From positions 1,399,018-1,463,017 of the forward strand of contig NZ_LUKE01000001.1 in the NCBI RefSeq assembly GCF_001592735.1: a stretch of DNA of 64,000 nt, in the 5' to 3' direction. The translations under genes were made by a program, and so were the position numbers. Below are positions 16,949 through 29,966 of the stretch, piece after piece. The notes beneath the pieces are model-generated. The model saw only the letters and a list, made by a program, of their open reading frames with translations. It was not told where the DNA came from and did no database searches. The stretch is from Bdellovibrio bacteriovorus. GTDB lineage: Bacteria > Bdellovibrionota > Bdellovibrionia > Bdellovibrionales > Bdellovibrionaceae. Within the stretch, counting starts at the first letter, position 1. Every line of letters starts with the position of its first letter.

Positions 16949-18409
16949 TTGCCCACATCTTTTTCACAAGCCTTACCGGATTTTAAATCAGCAACTCACA
17001 CGGCTATTATTAGCGATTTGCATCTTTGTGAAGCAGAGCCGGAAAATCCTAAATATCCGCTATGGAAGAAATTTAAAACTCGAGAATTCTTTTATGACGA
17101 TATTTTTGAAAACTTCTTAAAACACTGTGAAGAAAAAGCCCAAAACCGCCCGGTGGAACTTGTTTTAAACGGAGATATTTTTGATTTTGATAGTGTTCTA
17201 AATTTACCCGAAGAGCCGGTATTTAACGTGAGCTGGATTGAGCGCCATCGCGGCCTTCATCCTCGCGAAGAACGTTCGCGCCATAAAATCGAAGTTATTT
17301 TAAAAGACCATGCAGAGTTTGTGCGCGCCCTAAGAGATTTTATCGTGCGCGGAAATCGTGCCGTTTTTGTTATTGGAAACCATGACCTGGAACTTCATTA
17401 TCCAAGCGTCCAAGAAGAAATCTTGAGGCATTTGCATTTGCCAGAAGACAAGCGCCAAGAAGTGCGATTTGTTGAATGGTTTTATATCAGCAACCAAGAC
17501 ACATTGATTGAACATGGCAATCAATACGATCCTTATTGTATGTGTGAGGATCCGGTAAATCCCTACGTTCGGGGTTACAACTATGTTTCGCTAAAGTTGC
17601 CGTTTGGGAACTTGGCTTGTCGTTACATAATGAATGGGATGGGATTTTTTAATCCGCATGTGGATTCAAATTACATCATGACTTTGCCTCAATACGTTCG
17701 CTTCTTTTTTAAATATGTGGCAAAGGCGCAACCCGGATTGATCTTAACTTGGTTTTGGGGATCATTAGCGACTTTAGTTCATACGTTCTTTGATCGATTG
17801 TCGTCCCCGATTCGCAATCCCCTCAAAATCGAAGATCACGTTTCTTCTATTGCCGAAAGGGCGAACGCGGAACCGAGAATGGTGCGAGAGCTTAAGGAGC
17901 TTTTTGCCGCCCCGGCAGCCAGCAATCCGTTCTTATTAATGCGCGAACTTTGGCTAGACCGGGCTTTTATAATTTTTGTGGCCTTCTTTTTGATCTTTCA
18001 GCTGATGGCGTTTATTCGTTCGGTATATGAAATTTCGTTTTTTTGGGCGTTTATTCCCCTCTTTTTGTTGTTACCGTTTTTCTTGTTTTACAGTAAATCA
18101 ATTGCCTCCCTTGTGTCCGGATACAAAGAGCCGGATGATCGCACACTGGCAATGGCCAGCGCGATTACCAAAGCGCAGCGCATCGTATTTGGACATACCC
18201 ACCATGCACGGCACGAAATTATTGGTTCGGTTGAGCATTTGAACAGTGGTTGTTGGTCGCCGGCATTTTTGGATGTGGAATGTACTAAGCCACTGGATCA
18301 GAAAACCTTTGTGTGGATTTCACCTGGTGAAAACGGACCTCGCCAAGCCGAGCTGTTTAAATTCATTGATGGGAAATCAGAGCTTTTGACCAACCCGGGT
18401 CGCACATAA
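16949..18409 (+). CDS. Membrane-bound calcineurin-like metallophosphoesterase
   Basis: A 486-residue phosphoesterase with the dimetal motifs in order: SDLHL (Asp23, His25), NGDIFD (Asp76), GNHDLELH (143-150), and a C-terminal FGHTHHARHE. An EHGNQYDP segment and the overall order resemble LpxH-type and related UDP-2,3-diacylglucosamine hydrolases, but it is twice their size. About residues 333-378 form two hydrophobic transmembrane spans inserted between the catalytic halves, an unusual position. The reading frame is open upstream to 16910, but a TTG at 16949 has GGGAGG five bases before it, which I take as the start. Substrate is unknown; a nucleotide-sugar lipid is a guess. Confidence 0.8.
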   Translation: MPTSFSQALPDFKSATHTAIISDLHLCEAEPENPKYPLWKKFKTREFFYDDIFENFLKHCEEKAQNRPVELVLNGDIFDFDSVLNLPEEPVFNVSWIERHRGLHPREERSRHKIEVILKDHAEFVRALRDFIVRGNRAVFVIGNHDLELHYPSVQEEILRHLHLPEDKRQEVRFVEWFYISNQDTLIEHGNQYDPYCMCEDPVNPYVRGYNYVSLKLPFGNLACRYIMNGMGFFNPHVDSNYIMTLPQYVRFFFKYVAKAQPGLILTWFWGSLATLVHTFFDRLSSPIRNPLKIEDHVSSIAERANAEPRMVRELKELFAAPAASNPFLLMRELWLDRAFIIFVAFFLIFQLMAFIRSVYEISFFWAFIPLFLLLPFFLFYSKSIASLVSGYKEPDDRTLAMASAITKAQRIVFGHTHHARHEIIGSVEHLNSGCWSPAFLDVECTKPLDQKTFVWISPGENGPRQAELFKFIDGKSELLTNPGRT

Positions 18410-18504
18410 ACATTGTGCGGCGCAAAAGGGATTTCATATTGTCATTCCTAGGACCCTATGCAACCCTTTTATTGTTTTAAACACAAGGATGGAGAGGTTT
18501 AATC

Positions 18505-18699
18505 ATGGCAGAAGTACTTGTTGTCACCAGCAAAGTAAAAAAACTTATCAAAGAAAAAGGTCAAATGAACACCTCTGCTGAGACAATTGATGTTCTTAGC
18601 AAGGCGATCGAACAACTTTGCTTAAAAGGTGTTGAAAGCGCGAAAGCGGACGGTCGTAAGACAGTTATGGCTCGCGATATCGTTATCGATCATCTTTAA
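18505..18699 (+). CDS. Bacterial histone-fold protein (Bd0055 / HBb type)
   Basis: A 64-residue protein that is a single histone fold: helix 1 VTSKVKKLIKEKG, a long helix 2 SAETIDVLSKAIEQLCLKGVESAKADG, and helix 3 after the loop RKTVMARDIVI. The RKTVMARD segment corresponds to the archaeal GRKTIKAED loop with the Arg-Asp clamp. It fits my recollection of B. bacteriovorus Bd0055, reported as a dimeric, essential, highly abundant nucleoid protein with unusual DNA binding. There are no tails. It has a GGAGAGG ribosome binding site and its own terminator, so it is a monocistronic and probably strongly expressed gene. Family assignment is confident; identity to Bd0055 is from memory. Confidence 0.92.
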   Translation: MAEVLVVTSKVKKLIKEKGQMNTSAETIDVLSKAIEQLCLKGVESAKADGRKTVMARDIVIDHL

Positions 18700-18722
18700 T
18701 TTTTAAAATTTAAAGACGTTAA

Positions 18723-18757
18723 AAAACCCGCACCGATAAACGGTGGCGGGTTTTTTA
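18723..18757 (+). terminator. Intrinsic terminator of the histone gene
   Basis: CCCGCACCG at 18727-18735 pairs with CGGTGGCGGG at 18741-18750 (one bulged base), followed by six T. Confidence 0.9.
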
Positions 18758-18857
18758 GTTTTAAAGCCCGGAGCTTTTCGACCAAGGTCCAGTGTCTCAA
18801 GTGAGTGCATGTTTAATCCGATAAAATGAACTGAATAATTTTATCTGAGGACTAGTC

Positions 18858-22894
<4,037 letters not shown>

Positions 22895-22977
22895 TTATCA
22901 TTCTTAAAGGTCTAGTCACGAGCCGCTGCATCGAGCAATGCGTGACCTCTTTGCAATTTCGCCTGTAGGCTAAGGGC

Positions 22978-23259
22978 ATGATTGATAAAAAAACCATCGA
23001 AAATGTAGCAAAATTGGCCCGCCTAAAAATTTCAGAGTCTGAGGCCCAGGAGTTCAGTCAACAGTTGGCAAAAGCCCTAGAACATTTTGCTAAAATCAGC
23101 CAAATCAACACCGAAGGTGTTGAAGCCCTAGTTACACCGACTGAAATTGAAGCTTATTGGCGCGAAGATGTCGTTGAACAAAATTATTCCGCAGAAGAAA
23201 TGACTGCAAATGCGCCTGAAAAGTCAGGTCATCTTTTTAAAGTTCCGCCGGTGGTTTAA
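22978..23259 (+). CDS. gatC: Asp-tRNA(Asn)/Glu-tRNA(Gln) amidotransferase subunit C
   Basis: A 93-residue subunit that stabilises the GatA-GatB interface. It shows the typical pattern with VAKLARLKISESEAQEF at the start and a C-terminal KSGHLFKVPPVV, matching the family end of the type FxVPxVV. It opens the gatCAB cluster. The presence of GatCAB implies indirect charging of Asn- or Gln-tRNA. Confidence 0.94.
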   Translation: MIDKKTIENVAKLARLKISESEAQEFSQQLAKALEHFAKISQINTEGVEALVTPTEIEAYWREDVVEQNYSAEEMTANAPEKSGHLFKVPPVV

Positions 23260-23260
23260 T

Positions 23261-24733
23261 ATGGATTTATTGAAAGCCTCTTTTTCTGACATTGCCGAAG
23301 CCGTTACATCTAAAGCCATCAGCGCAAAGGAAGTAAGTTCTTTCTTTCTTAAAAGAGCTCAGAGCTTAAATCCTAGAATCAACGCGATCACCTCGTTTAA
23401 CGATCACGCCCTCGCGGAAGCAGAAAAGATTGATGAAAAAATCGCCAAGAAAGAAAGTGTCGGTCCATTAGCCGGAGTTCCTTTTGGAATTAAAGAGATG
23501 TTTTGCACTAAGGGCTTAAAGACCACGGCCGCTTCTAAAATGCTAGCGAACTTTGTGCCGCCTTATGACGCCACGGCCGTGGAACGACTTAAAAACGCGG
23601 GAGCCATCGTTCTTGGAAAATTAAATCAAGATGAGTTCGCGATGGGGTCTTCCAACGAAAACTCCCTTCACGGTGTCGTTCGCAATCCTTGGGATGTGAC
23701 TTGTGTGCCGGGGGGCTCTTCCGGAGGATCTGCCGCCGCACAAGCCTCGCGGCTCATGGCGGGAACTTTGGGAACAGATACGGGTGGCTCGATTCGCCAG
23801 CCCGCCCATTTTTGTGGGGTGGTCGGGGTTAAACCCACTTATGGACGAGTCAGTCGTTTTGGAATCATCGCCTATGCCTCTTCATTAGACCAAGCGGGGC
23901 CGATTGTGAGTTCAGTGAAAGATGCCGCTTTATCATTAGAAGTTATTTCTGGATTTGATAAGAACGATGGCACAACATCACAAAAAGCGGTGCCCGCGTG
24001 GTCAAAGCAATTAAATGAAAATGTAAAAGGTTTGAAGGTCGGTCTTTTAAAACAGTGCATGAGTGGAGCGTTAAACGCCGACGTGCAAAAAGCTGTGGAT
24101 AACTCGCTGGATATCTTAAAAAAGTCCGGGGCTGAGATCGTGGAAGTCTCGGTCCCGCTGATCGAGTATGCCGTCCCGGTTTATTATTTAATTGCCGCAA
24201 GTGAGGCCTCATCAAATTTAGCTAGATACGACGGTGTGAAGTACGGATATCGCGCCGAATTTAAAAATCTTTCGGCGATCCCTCTAGAAGATTTTTATGG
24301 AGAAACTCGAGGGCAGGGCTTCGGGGCCGAAGTAAAACGTCGGATCATGTTAGGAACCTACTGTCTTTCAAGCGGTTATTATGACGCCTACTATACGAAG
24401 GCCGGCCAAGTGCGACGCCTGATGGTGCAACAATATCAAGAGGCGTTTAAATCTTGTGACGTTATTCTAAGTCCGGTCACCACTTCCACGGCTTTTAAAA
24501 TCGGCGAAAGAATTTCTGATCCGTTAGCGATGTACTTAAATGATATCTTTACGACGTCAACAAATCTAGCCGGTCTTCCAGGGATGAGTGTTCCGTTTTC
24601 ACTTTCTGCTGAAGGATTACCTATCGGAATACAGCTAACTGCCAATCATTTTGATGAACAGCGCATGTTGAACGTAGGATTGGCCCTGGAAAACGCGTCA
24701 TCGGTGAGAGGAAAAAATCCAAATGTCTTTTAG
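23261..24733 (+). CDS. gatA: Asp/Glu-tRNA amidotransferase subunit A
   Basis: The glutaminase subunit, 490 residues, releases ammonia from glutamine for transamidation. The amidase-signature triad is complete: Lys78 in GIKEMF, Ser153 in PGGSSGGS, and the nucleophile Ser177 in TDTGGSIRQ. I chose the ATG one base after the gatC stop; a longer frame from 23210 lies inside gatC. Its end overlaps gatB by 11 bases. Confidence 0.96.
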   Translation: MDLLKASFSDIAEAVTSKAISAKEVSSFFLKRAQSLNPRINAITSFNDHALAEAEKIDEKIAKKESVGPLAGVPFGIKEMFCTKGLKTTAASKMLANFVPPYDATAVERLKNAGAIVLGKLNQDEFAMGSSNENSLHGVVRNPWDVTCVPGGSSGGSAAAQASRLMAGTLGTDTGGSIRQPAHFCGVVGVKPTYGRVSRFGIIAYASSLDQAGPIVSSVKDAALSLEVISGFDKNDGTTSQKAVPAWSKQLNENVKGLKVGLLKQCMSGALNADVQKAVDNSLDILKKSGAEIVEVSVPLIEYAVPVYYLIAASEASSNLARYDGVKYGYRAEFKNLSAIPLEDFYGETRGQGFGAEVKRRIMLGTYCLSSGYYDAYYTKAGQVRRLMVQQYQEAFKSCDVILSPVTTSTAFKIGERISDPLAMYLNDIFTTSTNLAGLPGMSVPFSLSAEGLPIGIQLTANHFDEQRMLNVGLALENASSVRGKNPNVF

Positions 24734-26156
24734 AGGGTTTGAAGCCGTCATCGGGATTGAAATTCACGTGCAACTAAGCACCCAGTCTAAAATATTTTCT
24801 GGTGATTCCACGCAATTCAATGCGGGGGATAACGAAAATACGTCCCCGGTCAGCGTGGGGATGCCCGGCAGTCTGCCCGTGCTCAACCGCAAGGCGGTTG
24901 AGTATTCTATTAAAACCGGCTTAGCCTTGGGCTGTAGGATTCGGGAAAAATCGGTCTTTGCGCGAAAAAATTATTTTTATCCCGATCTTGCTAAGGGTTA
25001 TCAGATTTCGCAATATGACCAGCCAATCTGTGAAGACGGTGAAATAACTTTTAAAGTTAATGGAGAATCAAAAACAGTTTCCATCACACGTGCGCATATG
25101 GAAGAAGACGCTGGTAAATCAAACCATCACGGCGATTATACGTTAATTAATTATAATCGTGCGGGCATCCCGTTATTAGAAATCGTTTCGGGTCCTGATA
25201 TGCATTCTGCCCAAGAAGCCGCCGAATATGCGCGCACCATTCGTCAAATTGTGCGCTATCTTGATGTTTGCGACGGCAATCTGGAAGAAGGTTCTTTAAG
25301 ATGCGACTGCAATGTCTCCGTCCGCAAAGTCGGTGAAAAGAAACTGGGAACAAAAGTAGAATTAAAAAATATAAACTCATTTCGTTTTGTCGAAAAGGCC
25401 ATTGAGTATGAAATCGAGCGTCAGATTGATGCCGTCGAAAGAAATGAAGCCATCATTCAAGAAACGCGTTTGTGGGACCCAGATAAGAACCGCACTTTTT
25501 CGATGCGCACCAAGGAAAACGCACAAGACTATCGCTATTTCCCTGACCCGGACTTGTTGCCGGTGACCGTTTCAAAAGAGATGATTGAAAAGTACCGCCA
25601 AAGCTTACCAGAACTACCTATTGCACGTGCAAAGAGATTTCAGGAAGAACAGGGTTTGCCGGAGCTCGACGCCTCGGTATTAACGACCGAAAAACCATTG
25701 GCCGATTTTTACGAAGCGGCAGCCAAGGTTTCTAAGAACTTCAAATCGACATCCAACTGGATCATGACGGAAGTTTTGCGCGAGCTCAATACTGCTAACA
25801 AGCTGATTCAAGATTCACCCATTAAGCCGGAACAGTTAGGTCAAATGATCGCCCTGATCGATAAGGGCGAGATCTCGGGTAAGATGGCAAAAACAGTTTT
25901 CCAGGAAATGTGGGCCAGCGGGAAAGATCCTGCGACCATAGTTAAAGAAAAGGGCTTAGTGCAAATTTCCGATGCCGGCGCGATTGAAAAATTGGTGGAA
26001 GAGGTTTTAGCGCAAAATGCGCAAGCCGTGGATGATCACCGCACCGGCAAGAAAAAAAATCTATTTGGATTTTTCGTCGGAGCTGTTATGAAAGCCTCCA
26101 AGGGCCAGGCAAATCCCGATATGGTAAATAAGATTCTGCAGGAGAAACTGAAGTAA
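24723..26156 (+). CDS. gatB: Asp/Glu-tRNA amidotransferase subunit B
   Basis: The 477-residue kinase/transamidase subunit that activates the misacylated tRNA. It begins with the family motif VIGIEIHVQL and has NYNRAGIPLLEIVS, GSLRCDCNVSV and KNINSFRFVEKAI. The C-terminal YqeY-like tail domain (about 330-477) binds tRNA. It shares the A of its TAA stop with the ATG of the ppx gene (TAATG). Confidence 0.96.
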   Translation: MSFRGFEAVIGIEIHVQLSTQSKIFSGDSTQFNAGDNENTSPVSVGMPGSLPVLNRKAVEYSIKTGLALGCRIREKSVFARKNYFYPDLAKGYQISQYDQPICEDGEITFKVNGESKTVSITRAHMEEDAGKSNHHGDYTLINYNRAGIPLLEIVSGPDMHSAQEAAEYARTIRQIVRYLDVCDGNLEEGSLRCDCNVSVRKVGEKKLGTKVELKNINSFRFVEKAIEYEIERQIDAVERNEAIIQETRLWDPDKNRTFSMRTKENAQDYRYFPDPDLLPVTVSKEMIEKYRQSLPELPIARAKRFQEEQGLPELDASVLTTEKPLADFYEAAAKVSKNFKSTSNWIMTEVLRELNTANKLIQDSPIKPEQLGQMIALIDKGEISGKMAKTVFQEMWASGKDPATIVKEKGLVQISDAGAIEKLVEEVLAQNAQAVDDHRTGKKKNLFGFFVGAVMKASKGQANPDMVNKILQEKLK

Positions 26157-27067
26157 TGAAGGTCGCTGCGTTAGATTTAGGAACAAATACTTTCTTGTGC
26201 CTTATTGCTGAGGGAAATGAGAAAGAGGGCATTACCAAAGTTTATAAGGACTTAATGCAAGTCGTGCGTTTAGGCCAAGACATTGATAAGACCAAGCGCC
26301 TTCATCCCGAAGCATTAAAAAGAGCTCGCACCTGCTTAGAAGAATTTAAAAAAGAAATCGACGCGCAAAAGGTAGATAAAATTTTAGCGATGGCAACCTC
26401 GGCCGCACGAGATGCTGAAAACGGTGAAGAGCTTTTTAATATCGGTAAAGACTTAGGTATCCCCATTGAAATTATTCCCGGCGAGGATGAAGCGCGCATC
26501 ACTTATCAGGGTGCCACCACGGGACGAGCGGCCGAAGGAAAAACCTTGTTGGTGGTTGATGTCGGCGGCGGTTCGACGGAATTTATTTTAGGAAAAGGAA
26601 ATCAGATTCTTTTCGGTGAAAGCCTCAATATTGGTGGGGTTCGTTTGACGGAAAGACATGTGACCCACCAACCGATCTCTGAAAAAGATCAGGCGGCCGT
26701 TAACGAACACATTCAAAAAGAACTGGCGACCATTTTGCCGGAATTAAAAAAACACGACATCGATGAAGTCATTACCGTGGCCGGAACACCGACCTCGCTT
26801 GTGGCGATTGAGGTCGGTGGTTTTGATGAAAAAAAAGTGGACGGATATCAGCTGCCAAGAGAGCGATTAAAGTACTGGGTGGATGAATTTGCAAACACAT
26901 CTGTGGAAGTAAAAAAAACGAAATACCAATTAGGTGGTCGCGCGGATATTATTTTTGCCGGCGCCTCAATTCTTTTAAAGGCTCTTGAAAGCTTAAATAA
27001 AAATACTATGGTAGTATCAACTAAAGGAGTTCGTTATGGCGTCGCGCTTGAGATGCTTCGTAAATAA
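26156..27067 (+). CDS. ppx: Ppx/GppA-family exopolyphosphatase
   Basis: A 303-residue protein of the ASKHA fold that cleaves terminal phosphate from polyphosphate or pppGpp. Visible motifs are ALDLGTNTF (phosphate loop 1), a conserved ATSAARDAENG, VVDVGGGSTEF (phosphate loop 2), and NIGGVRLTER. It consists of the catalytic domains only and lacks the C-terminal HD-like domain of E. coli Ppx. The start overlaps the gatB stop by one base and the end overlaps the DUF192 gene by 32 bases, so it belongs to the gat operon. Ppx and GppA cannot be separated by eye. Confidence 0.9.
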   Translation: MKVAALDLGTNTFLCLIAEGNEKEGITKVYKDLMQVVRLGQDIDKTKRLHPEALKRARTCLEEFKKEIDAQKVDKILAMATSAARDAENGEELFNIGKDLGIPIEIIPGEDEARITYQGATTGRAAEGKTLLVVDVGGGSTEFILGKGNQILFGESLNIGGVRLTERHVTHQPISEKDQAAVNEHIQKELATILPELKKHDIDEVITVAGTPTSLVAIEVGGFDEKKVDGYQLPRERLKYWVDEFANTSVEVKKTKYQLGGRADIIFAGASILLKALESLNKNTMVVSTKGVRYGVALEMLRK

Positions 27068-27506
27068 AAGCCTCGCCCTTCTATTAGTTGCATTTGTTTT
27101 TCTGACAGGCAGCTATTCTTTCGCGGCGAGTGAATTTCAAAAGAAAAAAATCACCCTCGGAACCAAGACCTTGGTCGTGGAAATTGCCGAAACTCCTGCC
27201 CAGCATGAACGTGGACTTATGTTTAGGAACAAGCTTGGCGAAAATGACGGCATGTTATTTATCTTTGACGGAGAACAAACACGCTTTTTCTGGATGAAGA
27301 ACACATTCATTGATCTTTCTATTGGATATTTTGATGGTTCGGGATCTTTGATCGATATCCAGGAAATGAAGTCGGGCAAAGGGATTCCGGACGCCGCCCT
27401 TGCCTCATACCCCAGTAGTAAGCCCGCCAAGTATGCTTTAGAAATGAATAAGGGTTGGTTTTCGAAAAATAAGATAAAATTGGGTACTAAATTGAAAATT
27501 AAGTAG
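27036..27506 (+). CDS. Exported DUF192 protein
   Basis: A 156-residue protein with a signal peptide (about 1-30, cut near SFAAS) and a DUF192 domain, recognised by the sequence AQHERGLMFRNKLGENDGMLF and FFWMKNTFIDLSIGYF. The domain is common in envelope proteins, with no settled function. AAGGAG precedes the ATG inside the ppx gene. It is the last gene of the gatCAB-ppx run; no clear terminator is seen after it. Confidence 0.88.
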   Translation: MASRLRCFVNKSLALLLVAFVFLTGSYSFAASEFQKKKITLGTKTLVVEIAETPAQHERGLMFRNKLGENDGMLFIFDGEQTRFFWMKNTFIDLSIGYFDGSGSLIDIQEMKSGKGIPDAALASYPSSKPAKYALEMNKGWFSKNKIKLGTKLKIK

Positions 27507-27624
27507 CCCCTAAGTCTAGGGCTCTTGTTATTAGTGTTTGCCGACCCAATAGCTTGTGTTTTAGATTTATTAGTAAGGCTTTATTGAAACAGTATGTTTC
27601 ATAGCATCAATCAAGGATGAAGAT

Positions 27625-28977
27625 ATGATGAAAAAACTAGTTATCGTGCTGGCGTTCTTAGGTCTTGTTTTACAAACAAGCTGTACGTCTAAAGACAGCC
27701 AACCGGAATCTGAAGTTGCTGCAGATTACGATTCAGCTGACCTCGAAAAGCTTGAGGGCGATGAAGCTCTGGAAATCGCGGGCGCTGACAACATGGCGAG
27801 CGACCAACTTCCTGAAGATGCTCTTGGCGAAACTACCACGACCACCGAGACAACCACCACTACTACTGAAACAAATCCCGGAGACAGCCTAGCAACAACC
27901 GAGCAAGTGGATGTTGCAACAAATACGGAAACGCTTCCGGCAGATCCGTTTGCAGAATCTTCACCATCAATTGACGCGCCATCTGATACTTCCACAACGA
28001 TCGTCGATGCACCTACTTCATCATCTCCCGATCAAACGGCCATGGTTGAAAGTTCTACCAGCACAGAGACTCACACGACCATCACCGAAACAGAGGCTCC
28101 GAAAAAACCACTTCCGTCTTTGCAAAAAGTGGCAATGACTCCCTGGAAAGTGGGCGGAACTCTTTACAACACGGTTTATTTCGCGCGTCCTGGAGACACC
28201 CTTAAATCCATCAGCCAAACGATCTATGGATCTAGTAATAAAGTGTCGGAACTTAAAAAAGGGAACACGATGTTTGAAAGCCGCGGTGTAAAACCGGGCG
28301 ATAAAGTGTATTACAACTCGCCTCACCGTCCAGATGACGCGGCTAAAGTGATCACTTATTTTGAAGATAACGGGATCGCTCCAGAAACATACGTTGCTAA
28401 AGAAGGCGACAATATTCGAAATATCGCTCCGCAACTTTTGGGTTACCCGCAAGCATGGAAAGAACTTTGGGCAAGTAACTCAGTGGATTCAAAACAAGAA
28501 ATCCCTGCAGGTACTGAGCTTCGTTATTGGAAAGGCAGCCCAGTAGCCGCGGCTCCGCCGGCGCCAATGCCAGAAATGGCTCAGTCGCAACCTCCGCAAG
28601 AGGCATTGCCACCGCCGCCGGATATGCCACCACAAGATATGGCGCAAGCTCCGCCACCAGACATGGGTCAGCCGATGGGAGACCTTCCTCCTCCGCCGGA
28701 CCAAGCCAGCATGGATATGCCACCTCCACCGCCGCCGATGGATATGGCTCAGCAAGAAGTTCCACCACCGCCACCACCTCCGCCAGCGGACCTGAATCCG
28801 CCGCACCAAGCTTCAACTGAAGAAGCGGCTCAGGGAATGGATAACGACACAACGATGGCTTTAGGAATCGTGGGTCTTGCGGCGGCTGGCTTAGCACTTC
28901 TGATCGTGGTCAGAAAAAAGCGTAAGCAAAAAGAGCTTGAGCAACAAGGTCTAGATAACACTCATGTCGGTACGTAA
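27625..28977 (+). CDS. LysM-type lipoprotein with proline-rich stalk and C-terminal membrane anchor
   Basis: A 450-residue protein. It has a signal peptide with a lipobox-like Q-T-S-C (Cys20), an acidic Thr-rich linker with TTTTE-type repeats (about 60-150), a LysM-like domain with VYFARPGDTLKSISQTIYG near 182-228, a second divergent one (YVAKEGDNIRNIAPQLLGYP) near 256-300, a Pro-rich region with repeated PPPDM units (305-400), and a C-terminal hydrophobic span (411-428) followed by RKKRKQK. LysM domains bind peptidoglycan glycan strands. Lipid at one end and a transmembrane helix at the other is unusual. A start one codon later is equally possible. A terminator follows at 29004-29036. Confidence 0.8.
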   Translation: MMKKLVIVLAFLGLVLQTSCTSKDSQPESEVAADYDSADLEKLEGDEALEIAGADNMASDQLPEDALGETTTTTETTTTTTETNPGDSLATTEQVDVATNTETLPADPFAESSPSIDAPSDTSTTIVDAPTSSSPDQTAMVESSTSTETHTTITETEAPKKPLPSLQKVAMTPWKVGGTLYNTVYFARPGDTLKSISQTIYGSSNKVSELKKGNTMFESRGVKPGDKVYYNSPHRPDDAAKVITYFEDNGIAPETYVAKEGDNIRNIAPQLLGYPQAWKELWASNSVDSKQEIPAGTELRYWKGSPVAAAPPAPMPEMAQSQPPQEALPPPPDMPPQDMAQAPPPDMGQPMGDLPPPPDQASMDMPPPPPPMDMAQQEVPPPPPPPPADLNPPHQASTEEAAQGMDNDTTMALGIVGLAAAGLALLIVVRKKRKQKELEQQGLDNTHVGT

Positions 28978-29003
28978 GTATAAAACGAAGTGATTAAAAA
29001 ATA

Positions 29004-29036
29004 AAAAAGAGCGAGTAACAACTCGCTCTTTTTTTA
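29004..29036. terminator. Bidirectional terminator between convergent genes
   Basis: A stem of about ten pairs, AAGAGCGAGT with ACTCGCTCTT, closes an AACA loop, with A-runs on the left and T-runs on the right. It serves the LysM lipoprotein gene and the convergent PilZ gene. Confidence 0.9.
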
Positions 29037-29062
29037 TTTCCCGTTTAAAGAGGAAACTCTAA

Positions 29063-29431
29063 TTAGCCTACTTTTTTAAAGATCGTATCCATCAAAGAAC
29101 GATTTTCAGTACGGCTGTTTTCTACGAAATAGATGAGATCATCGATGATTTGCACATCGCGATTGTTTGTCGGCATGAACTTCACGCCACAACCTGCTGA
29201 ATTTTTCCAAATGACGTGCGCAGCAACTTTACGCTCGCGGCCAGCAACGATAAACACTAAATTGAGTTTTTCATTGGCCCGAACATCGGCACCTTCGAAC
29301 TCCAAAAAAGCTCCGGAAAGGCTGATATTTTTAAGCGTACCTTTGGCTTCTTCACGCGCATAGTTGCGTTTGAAAGAAACTTCGAGATTCAGAGGTGTTC
29401 TAGGGGCTGGTACTGAAACAGTATCCTCCAC
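29063..29431 (-). CDS. PilZ-domain protein (probable cyclic-di-GMP receptor)
   Basis: A 122-residue single-domain PilZ protein. The two ligand motifs are visible: RNYAR (RxxxR) near residue 22, and NISLSGAFLEF matching [D/N]xSxxG near 39. Strands of the beta-barrel follow, including VAAHVIWKNSAGCGVKF. Such proteins bind cyclic di-GMP and pass the signal to motility or other systems; c-di-GMP is known to control the Bdellovibrio life cycle. The start is a GTG with AAGGAG eight bases upstream. No partner is encoded next to it. Confidence 0.88.
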   Translation of the reverse strand: MEDTVSVPAPRTPLNLEVSFKRNYAREEAKGTLKNISLSGAFLEFEGADVRANEKLNLVFIVAGRERKVAAHVIWKNSAGCGVKFMPTNNRDVQIIDDLIYFVENSRTENRSLMDTIFKKVG

Positions 29432-29962
29432 GTTGGACTCCTTATGCTTAACATTTAACGATTCGTGATAATAACCTTTCGGAATTGGCCTAAAAAAATG
29501 TAGAGCTGTGAGGGGGAAAATTTTAAAAATGACTTAAAAAAGGGCAAAACTAGACTGAGGACGGTTCATTGTTAAACGCCTAATAAAACTACGATTTTCT
29601 TGAACTGTTAAGCAACATAAAGCAGTTGGGGTTTCTAAGGTCGAGTCCCATTTCGAGCCATCTTAAAGATGTAATGGAAAAAATCGGGAGGATTAAGATT
29701 CGCAATAAACCTTTATTTCTAAGGGGTTTCAAATAGTTACATAATTTTCCAAGATTCGAGCCTTATTCGCAAAACAGGGTCCATATTGCTCCCGATGGAT
29801 TTCCGATTGACAGTCTAGCGAGCTTCAAGGAATAGTGAGGGCAAGCAAAACAAGTTAGATCCAATCGGATCAACCTCAAAAGGGATCTCTAAGGGATTTC
29901 GCATTAGAGACTGTCGTAAAGACGCCCCCACTTATTTCTTTATTTAATCCTACAAGGAGAAA
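29432..29962. other. Long intergenic region / leader before rho
   Basis: About 530 bases without a convincing gene. It must hold the PilZ promoter and the rho promoter and leader. I see no confident promoter hexamer pair, only short open frames (the longest plausible one about 20 codons at 29672-29734, without a ribosome binding site) and a small palindrome GATCC-AATC-GGATC near 29855-29868. Rho leaders are often long and autoregulated, which this length would suit; that is inference. Confidence 0.4.
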
Positions 29963-29966
29963 ATGT

